Both the position numbers and the translations under genes were made by a program. From Diphasiastrum complanatum (Eukaryota > Streptophyta > Lycopodiopsida > Lycopodiales > Lycopodiaceae): a DNA stretch of 64,000 bases. The stretch spans positions 10,896,539 to 10,960,538 of the forward strand of contig CM055106.1 of the NCBI GenBank assembly GCA_029204225.1. Reading direction: 5' to 3'. The number at the start of each line of letters is the position of its first letter. Position 1 is the first letter of the stretch. Of this stretch, positions 1 to 10,906 are shown one piece after another. The notes under the pieces were generated by a model that saw only the letters and a program-made list of their open reading frames with translations, was not told the DNA's origin and did no database searches.

Positions 1-1058
1 GTAGCTCCGCTAATCACCCAATCAATGGAAGAAAAAACAGCAACCTGCAAAGCTGAAGTAGTGCTGTTTTCTGCTGAAAAACCAGCAAGTCGAGAAGTGG
101 TAGAAATCTCATTTTGATTAGAAATGAGATTTTTAGTGACAAAAGCAAAATCACCATTGAAAGAATCATCCTCCTTTTGATGTTCTAATGAAATCATGGC
201 TGTATTTGTATCAATACCTTTCTCTTTATCCTTAGTAAGCTTCTTCCTACATTCCTTTATGTGGTGCCCAAACTTTTTACAATAATGGCACTTACCCTTC
301 TTTTTGGATCCTTGATCTTGGCCTTCCTTGGATTTTTGATCCTTGGAAGAAAAAGGCTTACCTTTCCACTTGCCCTTGCCTTTGCCTTTGGTGAAGAAGG
401 CTTGATCTTCTTGTTCACCAAAATTAATCCTTGTTTGCTCTTCTTGGAGAAGTAAGCCAACAACAAAGTAGATTTGTTGTCCCCTAAGAGATATGCTTAA
501 AGTAGACACAAATGGAAGATAGGAATGAGGAAGTGAATTAAGAGTAATTGAAACAAATTGAGAGTTCTCGACAATTTCGTCAATGCTAAGAAGCTCTTCA
601 CGAAGATCCTTGATCTTCATTAAGTGATTTGAAAGCGTATCACCCTCTTGCATCTTCAATGCTAAGAGTTGATTACGTAGAAAAAGCACTTTCGCCATAT
701 ACTTCACTTGGAACACCTTGGCAAGAACTTCGCAAGCACTCTTGGAAGTCTTGCATGATCGAATGTGAGGTAGGATTGATCTCTTCACGGATAGCGCTAT
801 GACCGAATGTGCTTGTGCGTCACGTCGATCCCATTTCTTTTGTTCTTCGGAAGACACCTCCACATGTGTTGAAGAAGTAGCTCTTGACGGTGTAGTAGGT
901 GCCAAACTAGGTGGCCTCTCTTCATCACCACTTACAACTTCAAACAAACCTTTAGCAATAAGGAGGTTTTTGATCATGTAGCACCACAAGGAGAAATTAG
1001 TTCCATCCAACCTATCTTCATTGAACCAAGAACCTATAGAATCAGATTCTTTAGCCAT
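1..1058 (-). CDS. Copia gag-protease polyprotein, N-terminal 352 codons, partial
   Basis: The frame opens at ATG 1058 and stays free of stops to the left edge. The first residues (MAKESDSIGSWF) lead into the LDGTNFSLWCYMI block typical of Copia gag N-termini, followed by a UBN2-like capsid region. A lysine/glycine-rich stretch precedes a CCHC zinc knuckle (C-HY-C-KKFG-H-HIKE-C, about residues 257-270), which binds the element's RNA. The last residues read DWVISGAT, the start of the aspartic protease. Copia proteases normally have an Asp before Ser-Gly-Ala, and here that codon is absent while the frame stays open, so the protease is probably inactive. The 1058 start suits the PBS-to-gag distance. 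The rest of pol is outside the window. Confidence 0.9.
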   Translation of the reverse strand, partial: MAKESDSIGSWFNEDRLDGTNFSLWCYMIKNLLIAKGLFEVVSGDEERPPSLAPTTPSRATSSTHVEVSSEEQKKWDRRDAQAHSVIALSVKRSILPHIRSCKTSKSACEVLAKVFQVKYMAKVLFLRNQLLALKMQEGDTLSNHLMKIKDLREELLSIDEIVENSQFVSITLNSLPHSYLPFVSTLSISLRGQQIYFVVGLLLQEEQTRINFGEQEDQAFFTKGKGKGKWKGKPFSSKDQKSKEGQDQGSKKKGKCHYCKKFGHHIKECRKKLTKDKEKGIDTNTAMISLEHQKEDDSFNGDFAFVTKNLISNQNEISTTSRLAGFSAENSTTSALQVAVFSSIDWVISGA

Positions 1059-1643
1059 TTCTGAAAATTCAGCTAATAGTAGATGGGAAAAACATATTCT
1101 AGGCCAAAATCTACTAAAAAATCAGCAAGATCAAAGCTGAATTAATGAGCACTATGGATTGCAATACACCACATGCAATAGCTCATTCACAAGAAGATAT
1201 AGGTGGCTGTATTCTGCTGAAAAAACAGAATACTAACTAATATGCAGGCTTCCAATGAAGCCAAAACCACAACCAAAACTTTTGTGATAAAATGGTGTGC
1301 ACTCAATGTGCTAATGGAGCAGATGGTAGGACCTTCTTCCAGGCTCAAAAACAGAAAAATTTCAGCCACTAAAAATGTGTCAAAAACACATTTGTCTTCA
1401 AGGTAGATGGGCGCCCTCCTCCAAGAAGAAAATCTGAAATTTGAAGCATGTAATCTGATTTCAATCACATGAAAACTAGTTGAGCATGGGCGCCCTACTG
1501 CTGGCTCCCAAATGAGTGGAGGTTCCAAGCTTTTCCCTGCACAAAAAACAAGAAGGAGCCGAACAGTTCTCTCTCCACAAAAATTAGAAAAAAATGTGGC
1601 TGCCTATTGGGTGCCCTCCAGCAAGCAATCAATTCTGAAAAAT

Positions 1644-1656
1644 GGCTCTAATACCA
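1644..1656 (-). other. Primer binding site of Copia G
   Basis: The minus strand reads TGGTATTAGAGCC directly after the LTR. It differs by one base from the usual plant Copia primer site TGGTATCAGAGC, which pairs with initiator Met-tRNA. It fixes the inner edge of the LTR at 1657. Confidence 0.85.
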
Positions 1657-1980
1657 TGTAGGAATCCAGAATCAAGACTATTCATTAACACAGTATTCTC
1701 AAAGAGAAGAGAGAGATGGTTAGATGACCCTCTTGTAGAAACTTGTGGACAGCCAATATGAACAATAGATTGCTTAACAAAAGTGTGTCTCATACAAATG
1801 AATGGCTACATATAAGTAGTCCAAGATGGCTATCTACCTTCATGACTGTTGGTTGTCCAATAACTTGACTGATGGCTATCTAGCTACCATAAGTTACATA
1901 AAATAATTGAGTACCCCAAATAACAAGTTAGGTACTTAATTCACATGTATAGGCCCCTAGTGGACCCACGAGTCCCTACA
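1657..1980 (-). repeat. 5' LTR of Copia G (324 bp)
   Basis: The repeat starts TGTAGG and ends CCTACA, so it has canonical TG/CA ends and a short terminal inverted repeat. The inner edge is set by the primer site and the outer edge by the inverted match. A TATA-like TATATG lies mid-LTR on the minus strand and could serve as its promoter. The second LTR is outside the window, so age cannot be estimated here. Confidence 0.85.
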
Positions 1981-2017
1981 AGTTAGTTTACTGCTCCATG
2001 TTTATCTGATACCAACA

Positions 2018-2345
2018 TGGTATCAAAGCTGTAGCATATAGTGTAGACATTTGCTATAATTGTTTCCAGTCCTATTAATCTACTATCTGCATTACACTCA
2101 TTCCGAAATTCCAAATGGATTCGCAATCATAGTCTGCTCTAATGGTAGACAAACTAGATGGTTCGAACTACCACTTGTGAAAATTCAAGATAAGGGTTGT
2201 ACTGATGGCCACGGAGCTTTGGGAAATAGTCGTTGGAACCGAACTACTTCCTAGTGTCAATGAGAAAGCCATTTCCAAATGGAAGCTTAGGGATGGCAAG
2301 GCTTTCGCCTTGATCACCCTTAACTGGTTACATTTCAAAATTTGA
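2018..2345 (+). pseudogene. Copia element H: primer site and decayed gag start
   Basis: Bases 2018-2029 read TGGTATCAAAGC, a Met-tRNA primer site with one mismatch. An ATG at 2115 opens a gag-like frame with the KLDGSNYHL block and a WKLRDGKAFALITLN block close to the gag at 15.5-16.2 kb. Stops interrupt it early (after MDSQS and after NYHL), and homology ends near 2345. Copia G lies immediately upstream (its LTR ends at 1980), so G probably inserted into or beside H's LTR. Only the 5' end of H survives. Confidence 0.75.
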
Positions 2346-3563
2346 TCCACAAATTCTAGATAGAAGTTAACTAATCATATTAGCACTCACAAATCGAGAT
2401 CAGCATACAAATTAAAGAGAACTCAGATTATAGAGGAATGAGTATAGTTCTAAACCATGGGATGAATCTATGGTGGGGAGCCAACGTACTTAAAAACTTT
2501 CTCTATAGCTTGTGAAAAGCCAAAAGCCAAAAGCTAAAGCTAAAGGCAAAAAGCTGATTACTAGTATTGCTACCTATTTTGGATAAAGACCCATAATAAA
2601 TTACTAACCAAATTCTATCCTAGAACTAACGCACCCGCCTACATGCATGAACAACTAAATTGACTTTAGAAATTACTAAAAAAAGATTTGGCCCCTATAA
2701 TAGCACACAGGCATGGCCAATCAAACATTAGGGAAAAAATAAACATTAATTCCTAACAGACTGATCCTTCCGATGTACGCTTAGTGATGGTGGACAAGAA
2801 ACTAATAATTATCAAAATCCACAAGGTCACTGCACAATCAACAAGAAGTTGAACACAAAGAAGATCACATACCCTCCTCTCAGAGGACTATAGATCAGTT
2901 TCGTAGAAAGTACCCAAGCACTTATTTCATCATGTGTAGAATGAAATAGAATTATTCTACATTCTACTCATCATGTTCTTGAGGCCCTTACAAGAACATT
3001 CTAAAAAGCTAACAAATCAACGTTGAGGTTAAAATGAAAAAAAGCCCTTAATAATTTTTGTACTAGTCTTATTTTTGCACATTTAACTCTTCCCAACTAA
3101 CAAAAACACTAACCCTAAAAAATGAGGCGCTATATATACATGCTGAATATGTCACTTCCATGTAGGAATATGTGCAAGAATATGTTAGAGACTAGTTTTG
3201 TCAATCACCATAATCCATGGTAGCAACAAGAGTTTCGGCCTATCTTGTAGTAGAGGTGGATGAGCAGATGTTGATAGGATTAGGTCCCATCAATAGGCCC
3301 TCAATCCTACTAGACCGAAATCATCTAACAACTTCATATCCTTATCCAACCCAACGACATCATGGAAGAGAGCAACACGAAACTTGTCGCCTAGTCTAGT
3401 AGATAGGCATCAACAAAAATGTCAAACTAGTCACAAGAGTTGCATGTGCAAAAACATAGGGAGCTAGTCTGACAATGACATTACTCTTACCAAGCCGGTA
3501 ATGAATCTCAAAGTCCCAATTATGCATGCACTAGAGAAAAGGGAACTGCCTATTTTTGGGAAC
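2346..3563. other. Gene-free stretch
   Basis: AT-rich sequence without a recognisable coding block on either strand. Short open frames such as 3217-3399 show no protein-family signature. I see no structural repeat in it. Confidence 0.6.
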
Positions 3564-3972
3564 AGTTATGGACTCGGCTGATTACAGTCAACACATCCTT
3601 CTCTATTACTTTAGTATTATGCACAAGCAGGTCCCTAGGCCCTTTTTATTCATGTACTGGCCTTTGGCCCCATTTATTTATAAAGTGCTTGGCCATATGA
3701 TAATGGAGTGGGGGGGGCCCTTGTAGAAGGGCACACTATTATCCCTCCTTATCCATTTTGATTAGGTTCACTGACATTATCTTATCCTCTTGAAGGCTCC
3801 ATAAAGGTTCCTTGTGGGTATAAGTAGGACCTCTTGTCATTCACTTCATAGTTGATGATATTAATCTCTCTCTTTAGTCTCCTTAAGCATTCTCTTTACC
3901 ACTTTCTAGGGTTACTTGCTTATGTGTTGCTTTCTTAGCTTAGCTATTGATCTACTATAACTCTGTTTGTAC
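3564..3972 (+). repeat. Left LTR of the deleted Gypsy element (about 409 bp)
   Basis: It begins AGTTATGGACTC and ends near TTTGTAC, just before TTGGGATCAGAGC (3974-3986), a mutated Met-tRNA primer site. It matches the inverted LTR at 22040-22452 in order (GGCCCAAGGCC-like blocks, CTCTCTTTAGTCTCCTTAA, CTAGGGTTA). Relative to the right LTR it has about 100 extra bases in its middle. Confidence 0.8.
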
Positions 3973-4239
3973 CTTGGGATCAGAGCACTTTCCTTGGCGG
4001 ATCTTTAGCAGAAGCACTTCCGCTAAACTTGTCAGCCAGGAAAAATATATATATTTCGGCAGATTATTTCTAGCAGCTATTTTAAGGGACGCTAACTTTT
4101 CTGGCTACTAGTTTGCTAGATTTCTGAGGGGTACCTATTGCATTTTCCAGCGCCTTATTTGGAGGAGGTTTTGACGCTTTTTCATCAACCTTTTTCCCTA
4201 GGAGGCGCCCATCTACTATGAGCCTTACTGCATATTGGA

Positions 4240-4640
4240 GTGTCTCAGTTTAGTGAATCATTGTTTAAGCTACGGCCTTCTACACATGCCTGTGATATCT
4301 TCCATTTTAGTCGGTTATGTGCTGCTATTGAGGATGATGCTCCTCGTGATGTTGTGTTTCTTGATGATCCAGAGCTACTTTATTACCGGCTGCTATATTT
4401 CAGCTTCGTCTTCAGCATAATCAACGTCAAAGGCAGATCCAATTTCTAGTTCAGTGGGATGGTTGTCCTGTTGAGGAGGCCACATGGGAGCCTATAGATG
4501 TTTTTTATCATACACCGTTACTTGAGGATGATGCTTTTGCTCTAGTTGTCCTTGTTCAGTCGTCTACATCTGTGATACAGTTGTTGATCCACCAAAGCTT
4601 GTTGTTCCATGACTATATGTTGTATCCTCACTTAGCTCGA
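4240..4640 (+). pseudogene. Gypsy integrase C-terminus and chromodomain remnant
   Basis: One frame around 4240-4390 carries an integrase-tail block (KLRPSTHACDIFHFSRLCAAI), comparable to the FHVSxLKKA region of chromoviruses. After a frameshift near 4390 the frame reads RQIQFLVQWDGCPVEEATWEP, a clear chromodomain core (VxWxGxPxEEATWEP). Chromodomains steer integration of these elements to particular chromatin. There is no intact ORF. Confidence 0.85.
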
Positions 4641-4665
4641 GTGGCTTTGTTTTTCCGCGCGGGAG

Positions 4666-4902
4666 AGTTATGGACTCAGCTCATTACATTATTACTTTAC
4701 CGTTATGCATAAGCAGGCCCCTGGGCCCTTCTTATTCATGTACTGGCCTTTGGCCCCATTTATTCATTTACTAGGTACTTGGCCATATGATATTGGAGTG
4801 GGGGCCCTCCTTGTGGGTATAAGTAGGACCTATTGTCATTCATTTCATAGCTAATGACATTAATCTCTCCTTAGTTTCCTTAAGCGTTCTCTTTGCCGCC
4901 TG
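4666..4902 (+). repeat. Right LTR of the deleted Gypsy element, 3' truncated
   Basis: Starts AGTTATGGACTCAGCTC after the purine-rich tract and parallels the left LTR to about 4902 (CTCTTTGCCGCC against CTCTTTACCAC). It then diverges, so the last 70 or so bases are missing. Confidence 0.75.
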
Positions 4903-7324
4903 GTTTTGAGGAGCGAAGATTTTGATACTTAAATGCAATGACCTCTTGTGTTTGAGATAAGATAGCAAGTACTCTTACAGAAATGAAATTTGTGTCAAGA
5001 CCTAGATTATCTATAAAATCCACTACACAAAAAACTTGAGCAATGGTCAACAAGGTTCAAATTGTAGTAATGATACTCGACATTCAACTTTCCACCAAAA
5101 TTCAATACCCTTACATCCCAGAGCTATAAGAGGAGAGGCCACAACAAAGAAGTGAGTACTTTCCTAAGGTGTGACAAGAGATAGGAATTGCAGTTCTCAG
5201 TAACTCAATGTGGTCATTAGCATTCTTGTAGCTCATTGAAAACAATTTGTGCAATTGTAATAAGTCCAAGACTTAGGAAGGTCCTCCCGATCTTCTTACT
5301 TAAGATAAACTAAATATCGTCATCTGAGCAACTCCCATGGAGTATGCTATTGGCCATCTTGAGTGTCAATAGGACGTTGTCATGCCTCAAGGTTAAGCCT
5401 TGAAGTAATCACACCCAAGGAGGCGAACTAACTTGCTTCAAAAATGATGTCAAGCCTCTCAAAAAGGTGATATAGAGATCCACTGGTGCAGTAAAATCTC
5501 CTATATCATAAGGTCCCTCGTAGCATCTAGATACTAGATTGCTCGCGAATTAGTAAAGTACAATGGTAGGTGCTTCTTTAAGAGAAGATCAATTTGGGAG
5601 AGAACTCTATGCTTAGGATCCGACCTCTCAATTGGACATGTCATGGTCCTGCTTCCACATCACATCATCAATCTCATGTGTATGAATAGTAGTTGTAGAA
5701 CTAAAACACTTTTACAACCTTGGCTCGATGATTAGAGCTTTTAATACTTGAAATGTAAGTTCTTCTGATTGACCTCATTGTTCACTGTTCACTGGTCTAA
5801 TTAAAAAAATTCTCATTGATGATGGAAATCGAAACTATTGTTTACCCTAGAAATTTAAATTAAGTTTAAATATTTAACTTTCTATTTGACATTGATAATT
5901 AACAATTTACAATGCAATACGTATATTATGTAAAATGGAATTTTGAATCTAGGATCTAGAATTTCGAATCTAGAATTTGGATTCTGAATCACAATGTTAC
6001 ACATGCATTGTGCAATATACGCCGCCAACGAAAATTCCAAATTCTATGGCTATGGAACAATCTCCACAAACATTGCACACGGCACATGCATCTTGGGATA
6101 ATCTGAAATTTCGCTTGAAGCTCCTAAGAATGGATGATGTTAGAAAGAATGATGACTCTTTGGAAGTTCCATGGAAAGAAGTGGCAGTCTCTCTTGCAAG
6201 TTACCTAGGCACAAGCAAGAGGATTATCTTCTACATGTCTCTTAGTAATTGAAGTTTAGCATAACAATTAAAACAAAGCTACTTCACTTCTTCTAACAAC
6301 TTAGTGGTTAGCAGATAGTGATATATTAAGTCCTCTACCCTTTTTCCAAATTAATCTAACATAGAATCTCACATAGAGCTACAACTGCATCTTAGGGCCT
6401 AATTACAATAAATCAGCACCTATTTTTGGCTATAATAGAAGGCCAACAACAAAATCAAAAGAAAACAAAAAATAAGTCGATTCGACAATTTGAAAAGCAT
6501 GGACTAAATCAAATACATTTGAATCAATCGAATCAGCCGATTTGAATTGAACTGTGAAACATTGCTACTACTAGGTTATTTAATCTATATCAATATCATA
6601 TTGATTCGATAGCATTGCGATTTCCTCTAGCTTATTTGATTAGGATTCACAAGCAGTCTTAGCAATACTGATTGAAGTTTCTTTTGCTAAAAAAAATCTC
6701 GGGTTCTAAGGTTTTGAAATGCTACAAGTCCTAAATGGCATTCAGTTGGATCTTAGACTCTGCCAAAAGAAAACCCTTAGGACTTCTTCACGCTACACAA
6801 TGAAACTTCACAACTACCCATTAGGACACACATAGATGCTTCCATAAGCCTTCACACTAATGTACATGCATAAGAACATGCCATGTGGGCTTCACAAGGG
6901 ACAAGTTTCATGATAGTTGCCTCCTAGATTCTAAACGCACAAAATACTCCTCCTTTGCCATTGAATTCTTATGCATGCTTCACCTTTCACATTGAGAGAT
7001 AGCAAAAACTTCCCTTCAAGTTTCGTCACAACCTATTCCTTTTATATTGAACTTGAAAGAAGCTTCACAAGGTCTTCACTTGTTGGTCCCAGTACATACG
7101 AGATTAGATTAGATTACCTTTGTTAACGCCCAGGAACACCAAAAGGCGTATGGCACGCTTTGGGTGTCTGTGAGTGTAAAGCAAACGCAATGGAAGCATT
7201 ATTTACCATTACTTGAGTTTTCCTATAATGATAAAAAAAATGGTTCTACAAAAATAAGTCCTTTTAAGTTTAGCCATGGATAAGGCTAGCCAGTCCTGTT
7301 ACTATAGGTAAGGCTCATAATGTG
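4903..7324. other. Gene-free stretch
   Basis: No coding block recognised. The 91-codon frame at 5977-6252 has no family signature. A local GAATCTAG-type repetition sits near 5940-5975. Otherwise it is ordinary AT-rich intergenic DNA. Confidence 0.55.
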
Positions 7325-7815
7325 CCTAGTGTTGCGGAATTTCTAACTCACATAAACCAGATGTTGCAGTTAGCTAAGCAAAATGTGAGAAAGGTGATGG
7401 ATTGAGCAAAACTTATGCTAATATAAATTCTATGCCAAGAAAGCGTAGAAAGAGACATGGTGTTTTTCATAATTCCAAAGGACTCGGCTTCTCTAAAGAC
7501 AGGGAAGTGTTACAAGTTGTCACCTAAGAATTTGGACCTTGGAAAATTGTCAAGAAGATAAAAAGCGTTGCTTATAGAAGGAAATAACCCCCTGGTTGTA
7601 GAATCCATCATGTTTTTCACGTTTCATGCTTAAAGAAAGTGATACATGATGGTGATACTTTGCTGATTGATGGACTTGTTTTGTTTCAAGAGCATGAGGA
7701 GGTGATACATGGGCTGGCAAGGGTATTGGACAGGACTCCGGAGGCATAGGGGATTGCAAGATCGTTTGCTCCATGAGTACTTGGTTGTATGGCATGGACA
7801 ACTAGTTGTAAGTAA
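7325..7815 (+). pseudogene. Gypsy pol fragment: integrase C-terminus and degenerate chromodomain
   Basis: The plus strand reads VAEFLTHINQMLQLAKQN, then YKLSPKNFGPWKIVKKI, then PPGCRIHHVFHVSCLKKV, the standard succession at the end of Ty3/Gypsy integrase. A chromodomain-like block (RLLHEYLVVWHGQ) follows. Several stops and frameshifts (after the block at 7585, and around 7750) show it is dead. No LTRs were found nearby, so it is a fragment, different in sequence from the 3.6-4.9 kb element. Confidence 0.8.
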
Positions 7816-9728
7816 CGTGCGTGTTCTTGGCGAAAGGGTACCAGGTCTTAAGTAGAGTCTGCTGCAATAGTAAGAGGCACTAATCTTGAGCAATGACTAC
7901 AATGAGATGTTCGAGAGTACATCTAAAGTTTTATCTCTTGTTGAGTGAACAGAATTATCTATTGGGCCCAACAACGCAAGTGGGGTCAAACTTTGGATTG
8001 GTAGTATTAGATTGATCATGAAGGACCTCCGACCAACTGATTGTAGGTAGAACTAAAGTAAAGAAAGAGCTTATCAAGGTTCCAATGAATCTTTCAAAAC
8101 CCGACATCAAAAAATGACTAGTGAGCCTTAACAACAACCTTAGAGGCAACATCCTTCCGCTGCACTCTAGCAAATAAAGCCTCCATGTTCTCAACAAGAA
8201 AGATGGACATGAAGTTATAAAAAACGTAACCTCTAGATGTCATATTGACAAGTTGCATAGCGCATTGGAAGCACTCTCTTTATACAAAGATCATAAATGG
8301 AATAATCTCATAAAGAGGAAAAAATAAATTATGAAAAAGATGGTCAGAAAACTAGTGAAGACTAGAACATTAGATACTAAACTTCTTCACATCCAGATGG
8401 AAAATTCAATACAAGCATTTCACTAGTGAAAGAACAATGAACCCCAGTAGATCCCAAAATGAACCCAAAAAGTACGAAAAAGATGAATTACCAAAAACTC
8501 TAAAGAAATAGAAATTTGTAATCTAGACTTCTACACATCAAAATCAGCATTTATAAATGCATCAAGATTGCCCTTGTTATAAACTCTGATCGTCAAAACC
8601 AACAAATGTAAGGTAAACCACACAATCAAATGACAAACGCTTTGTTCCTCCCCATTCGTAGAGATATTGCCACCTCACCCGCATGCATTGGAGCTACAAA
8701 AGACCAATCAAGCATGTTGAAGTCTCCACTAGGCTACATACCACCACATCCTACCCTCGACCCTCACATACCTAAGCCTTGAGGCTAAGATTGTCCTGGC
8801 CTAACCACGTGGGAAGCGCTCTAAAGATGAGATGGAATGCGAGATCCAGCTCTATATACACGGTACAAGCGGGGTCACCTCCGCCAACATGGTCACGTCC
8901 AAACCATCAACACAAGTCAATTGTGCATACTAACGTGAGTCTATAAACAAGGGTTGTTGTGCGCCAATAATCTATAGGTCAGAACCAACGTTCCGTCTCA
9001 TTTAACAAGACCATCATCTCAAGCAAATCGTTATGGGCCCTTATGGGTACATAACAGCCCTGCTACAAGAATCTCCCAAAAAGTCCTAAAGAAAGTATGA
9101 AAAGTGACAAACACCTTCAGAATCTAGCTAAAACACCCTGCCTTCTAGAATATAATATCAAAAAATCTAACTTCATCAGCAACCAATGTTTCAGGCGAAT
9201 CCAATGACCCTATGGCATTGGTGATCTGACTATTGAAGAAAAATCTAGAGCCAAAACAAAATATTTAGAAATCTTACCCAAATCATACACTAATCGATTC
9301 AAGTGCCCTACAAACTCATGGATCTAAACAATGTAGGAAAATGCTCAACCCCTCTATACAAGAAAAGTGTTATAATACCAAGGATAGAACATAGTCTGAA
9401 TAACAATGATCATCTATGGTGTATTCATGTAAACCAATAGAAATTTGTTTATAATAACCTGAGTATGTTTTAAGGCTAAGATGCTAGCAAGCTACTTCAC
9501 AGCTAGTCAATTTTCTGAAATGAGGTCGTGGAGCTCTATTCATTGGTTTTGAGGCCCAGATTAGGGCAAACATCAGTGATCCGCTGTCGGCACCCTTCCA
9601 TTGTAACCATTTAAATGCCCAATAAAAATGATGGGCCCAGTGCTCAAACCATAAGGTCTAGACTCTACTGTCAAATAATATCAAATTGTGGCCTGCAATT
9701 AAGGCACAAGCAACTGCCAGTAGTATGT
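7816..9728. other. Gene-free stretch
   Basis: No recognisable coding sequence on either strand. The missing downstream exons of the WAC gene were searched for here by eye without success. Confidence 0.5.
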
Positions 9729-9757
9729 TGGTGTGTGTGTGTGTCCATGCGCGAGCG

Positions 9758-9826
<69 letters not shown>
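9729..9826. repeat. Compound microsatellite (TG)n-(CG)n-(GA)n
   Basis: A (TG) run at 9729-9744, alternating CG at about 9751-9772 and an uninterrupted (GA) run to 9826. The ORFs crossing it are low-complexity artefacts. Confidence 0.98.
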
Positions 9827-9828
<2 letters not shown>

Positions 9829-10152
9829 AACACAGTCCAACTCTGAACATTCTGCTATAACAAGCAATTTAACTTGCTGTGTTTTAACTTATGCCAAAAT
9901 AAAATTAAAAAGGATCAGCACCAAGAAATATTTTAGATAAACAGGGAGTTCAGCATTTTGAAGAGAGCTCATGTGCCTACTTCTAACTGTATTGTTGACA
10001 GTTGTAATTGTAAGTTTCAAAGCAATGCATTGTGAAATGTCAATAAACACTGGCACTATAGTTTACAATCAAGCCAACAACAGCCACTTATTATTAGGGA
10101 ATCGGAACGTCCTTGGAAAACATTGAAACGCATACAGCTTTCCTGTACTTAC

Positions 10153-10322
10153 TGAATTGAACTATGTGCAAGACAGGGCCCATGAACTCTTTGGGAAAAG
10201 AAACTCTTTGAGCAGCTTTGTGTTCTGAAACAAGAGCTTTTTCGTATGTCAGATTGGTTTTTCCAGTCACCCTGCAAGTCCAGACTCGTTGTCGGTATAA
10301 ATTTAAGCGCTTCAAATACTCT
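10153..10322 (-). CDS. WAC gene exon 2
   Basis: Follows a CAG acceptor (10325-10323), completes the split Glu codon and ends inside a Ser codon before a perfect GTAAGT donor (10152-10147). Confidence 0.85.
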
Positions 10323-10906
10323 CTGTTGGAAGGTTAACGAATCTCTGCAGGTTTTGATACAAAGAATGCTCTCACACTCATGCCTCTACACCTTTTAACT
10401 ACAAAAAAAAAATCCAGAGATGCTCTGAAACTCTGTACTTCTAATGTTTTAATCACAAAGAGCATAATGCTGAGTTGTATAACAATGATACTTATCTTCC
10501 TAGCCGAATACAAGCTCAAGCACTTTACAAAGCAAATGATGAAGGCGGCGACCTGGAAGGACGGAACTTCTACATTTTCTATAGACATATGAAGCAAACC
10601 ACCAACTTGGAAGGGGTACCAACTATGAAAATAGAAAGAAACATGCTCTTTTCATTTTTGAGAACATGATTTTTCAAGCTCCAAGCCTCTGTGCAAAAGT
10701 GGTGAAGAAACAAACCAGATGATCACTACAAAATGTAGTCTAAGATTTCATGCAATCAACACAAAAAAATCATCACAAATATTTGGTGGATACTCGTAGT
10801 CGCGAAACACTTCCTTTGTGAAACGGACTTGAAAAATGAGTTCGTCCGGCCTTAAGTCATCTGGTGGCTTTGCCAGGGCAAAAGCTTTGCGCCTGAGAAG
10901 CGGCAT
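10153..10906 (-). CDS. WAC-domain protein (DDT-family, ISWI-type chromatin subunit), first two coding exons
   Basis: Exon 1 (10906-10794) starts at ATG and encodes MPLLRRKAF through VRFTKEVFRDY. Exon 2 (10322-10153) continues with EYLKRLNLYRQRVWTC, VTGKTNLTYEKALVSE and FPKEFMGPVLHIVQF. This is the WAC domain (WSTF/Acf1/Cbp146) that begins plant DDT-domain proteins and animal ACF1/BAZ proteins; it binds DNA in ISWI nucleosome-remodelling complexes in the nucleus. The exon 1 donor is GTATCC, the exon 2 acceptor CAG and the exon 2 donor GTAAGT; phases agree across the 471-bp intron (10793-10323). Family members continue with DDT and WHIM-type regions, which I could not find to the left as far as position 1. 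The gene either has a long intron leaving the window or is truncated. It resembles the Arabidopsis DDR group, by memory only. Confidence 0.85.
10794..10906 (-). CDS. WAC gene exon 1 (37 codons plus 2 bases)
   Basis: ATG at 10906 was chosen because the family begins with MPLL. The longer frame upstream to 10972 lacks similarity. The exon ends at 10794 before GTATCC. Confidence 0.85.

Larger units (their letters stand above)
1..1980 (-). mobile_element. Copia retrotransposon G, 5' end (LTR, PBS, leader, gag, start of protease); runs off the left edge
   Basis: Read on the minus strand, the order is LTR (1980-1657), Met-tRNA primer site, untranslated leader (1643-1059) and an open gag-protease frame from 1058 to the window edge. 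The order and the CCHC zinc knuckle are those of Ty1/copia elements. The long uninterrupted frame makes it one of the best-preserved elements here. Bases 1981-1985 (agtta) would be one target-site duplication; its partner lies outside the window. Confidence 0.9.
3564..4902 (+). mobile_element. Deleted Ty3/Gypsy chromodomain element (LTR, leader, integrase tail with chromodomain, truncated LTR)
   Basis: Two direct repeats starting AGTTATGGACTC (3564 and 4666) flank a short internal region. The left repeat is followed by a primer site near 3973 and leader. The right one is preceded by a purine-rich tract (GCGGGAGAG). Between them only the integrase C-terminus and chromodomain remain. Gag, protease, reverse transcriptase and RNase H are missing, so this copy depends on others or is dead. 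The same LTR family occurs inverted at 22040-22452. Confidence 0.85.

Noticed and set aside
2005-2026. Short palindrome TGATACCA-ACA-TGGTATCA taken as a regulatory hairpin
   Set aside because: Best explained as a chance mirror of the Copia H primer site.
9615-9940. ORFs rich in Arg/Glu or Ser/Leu on both strands
   Set aside because: Translations of the (GA)n microsatellite.
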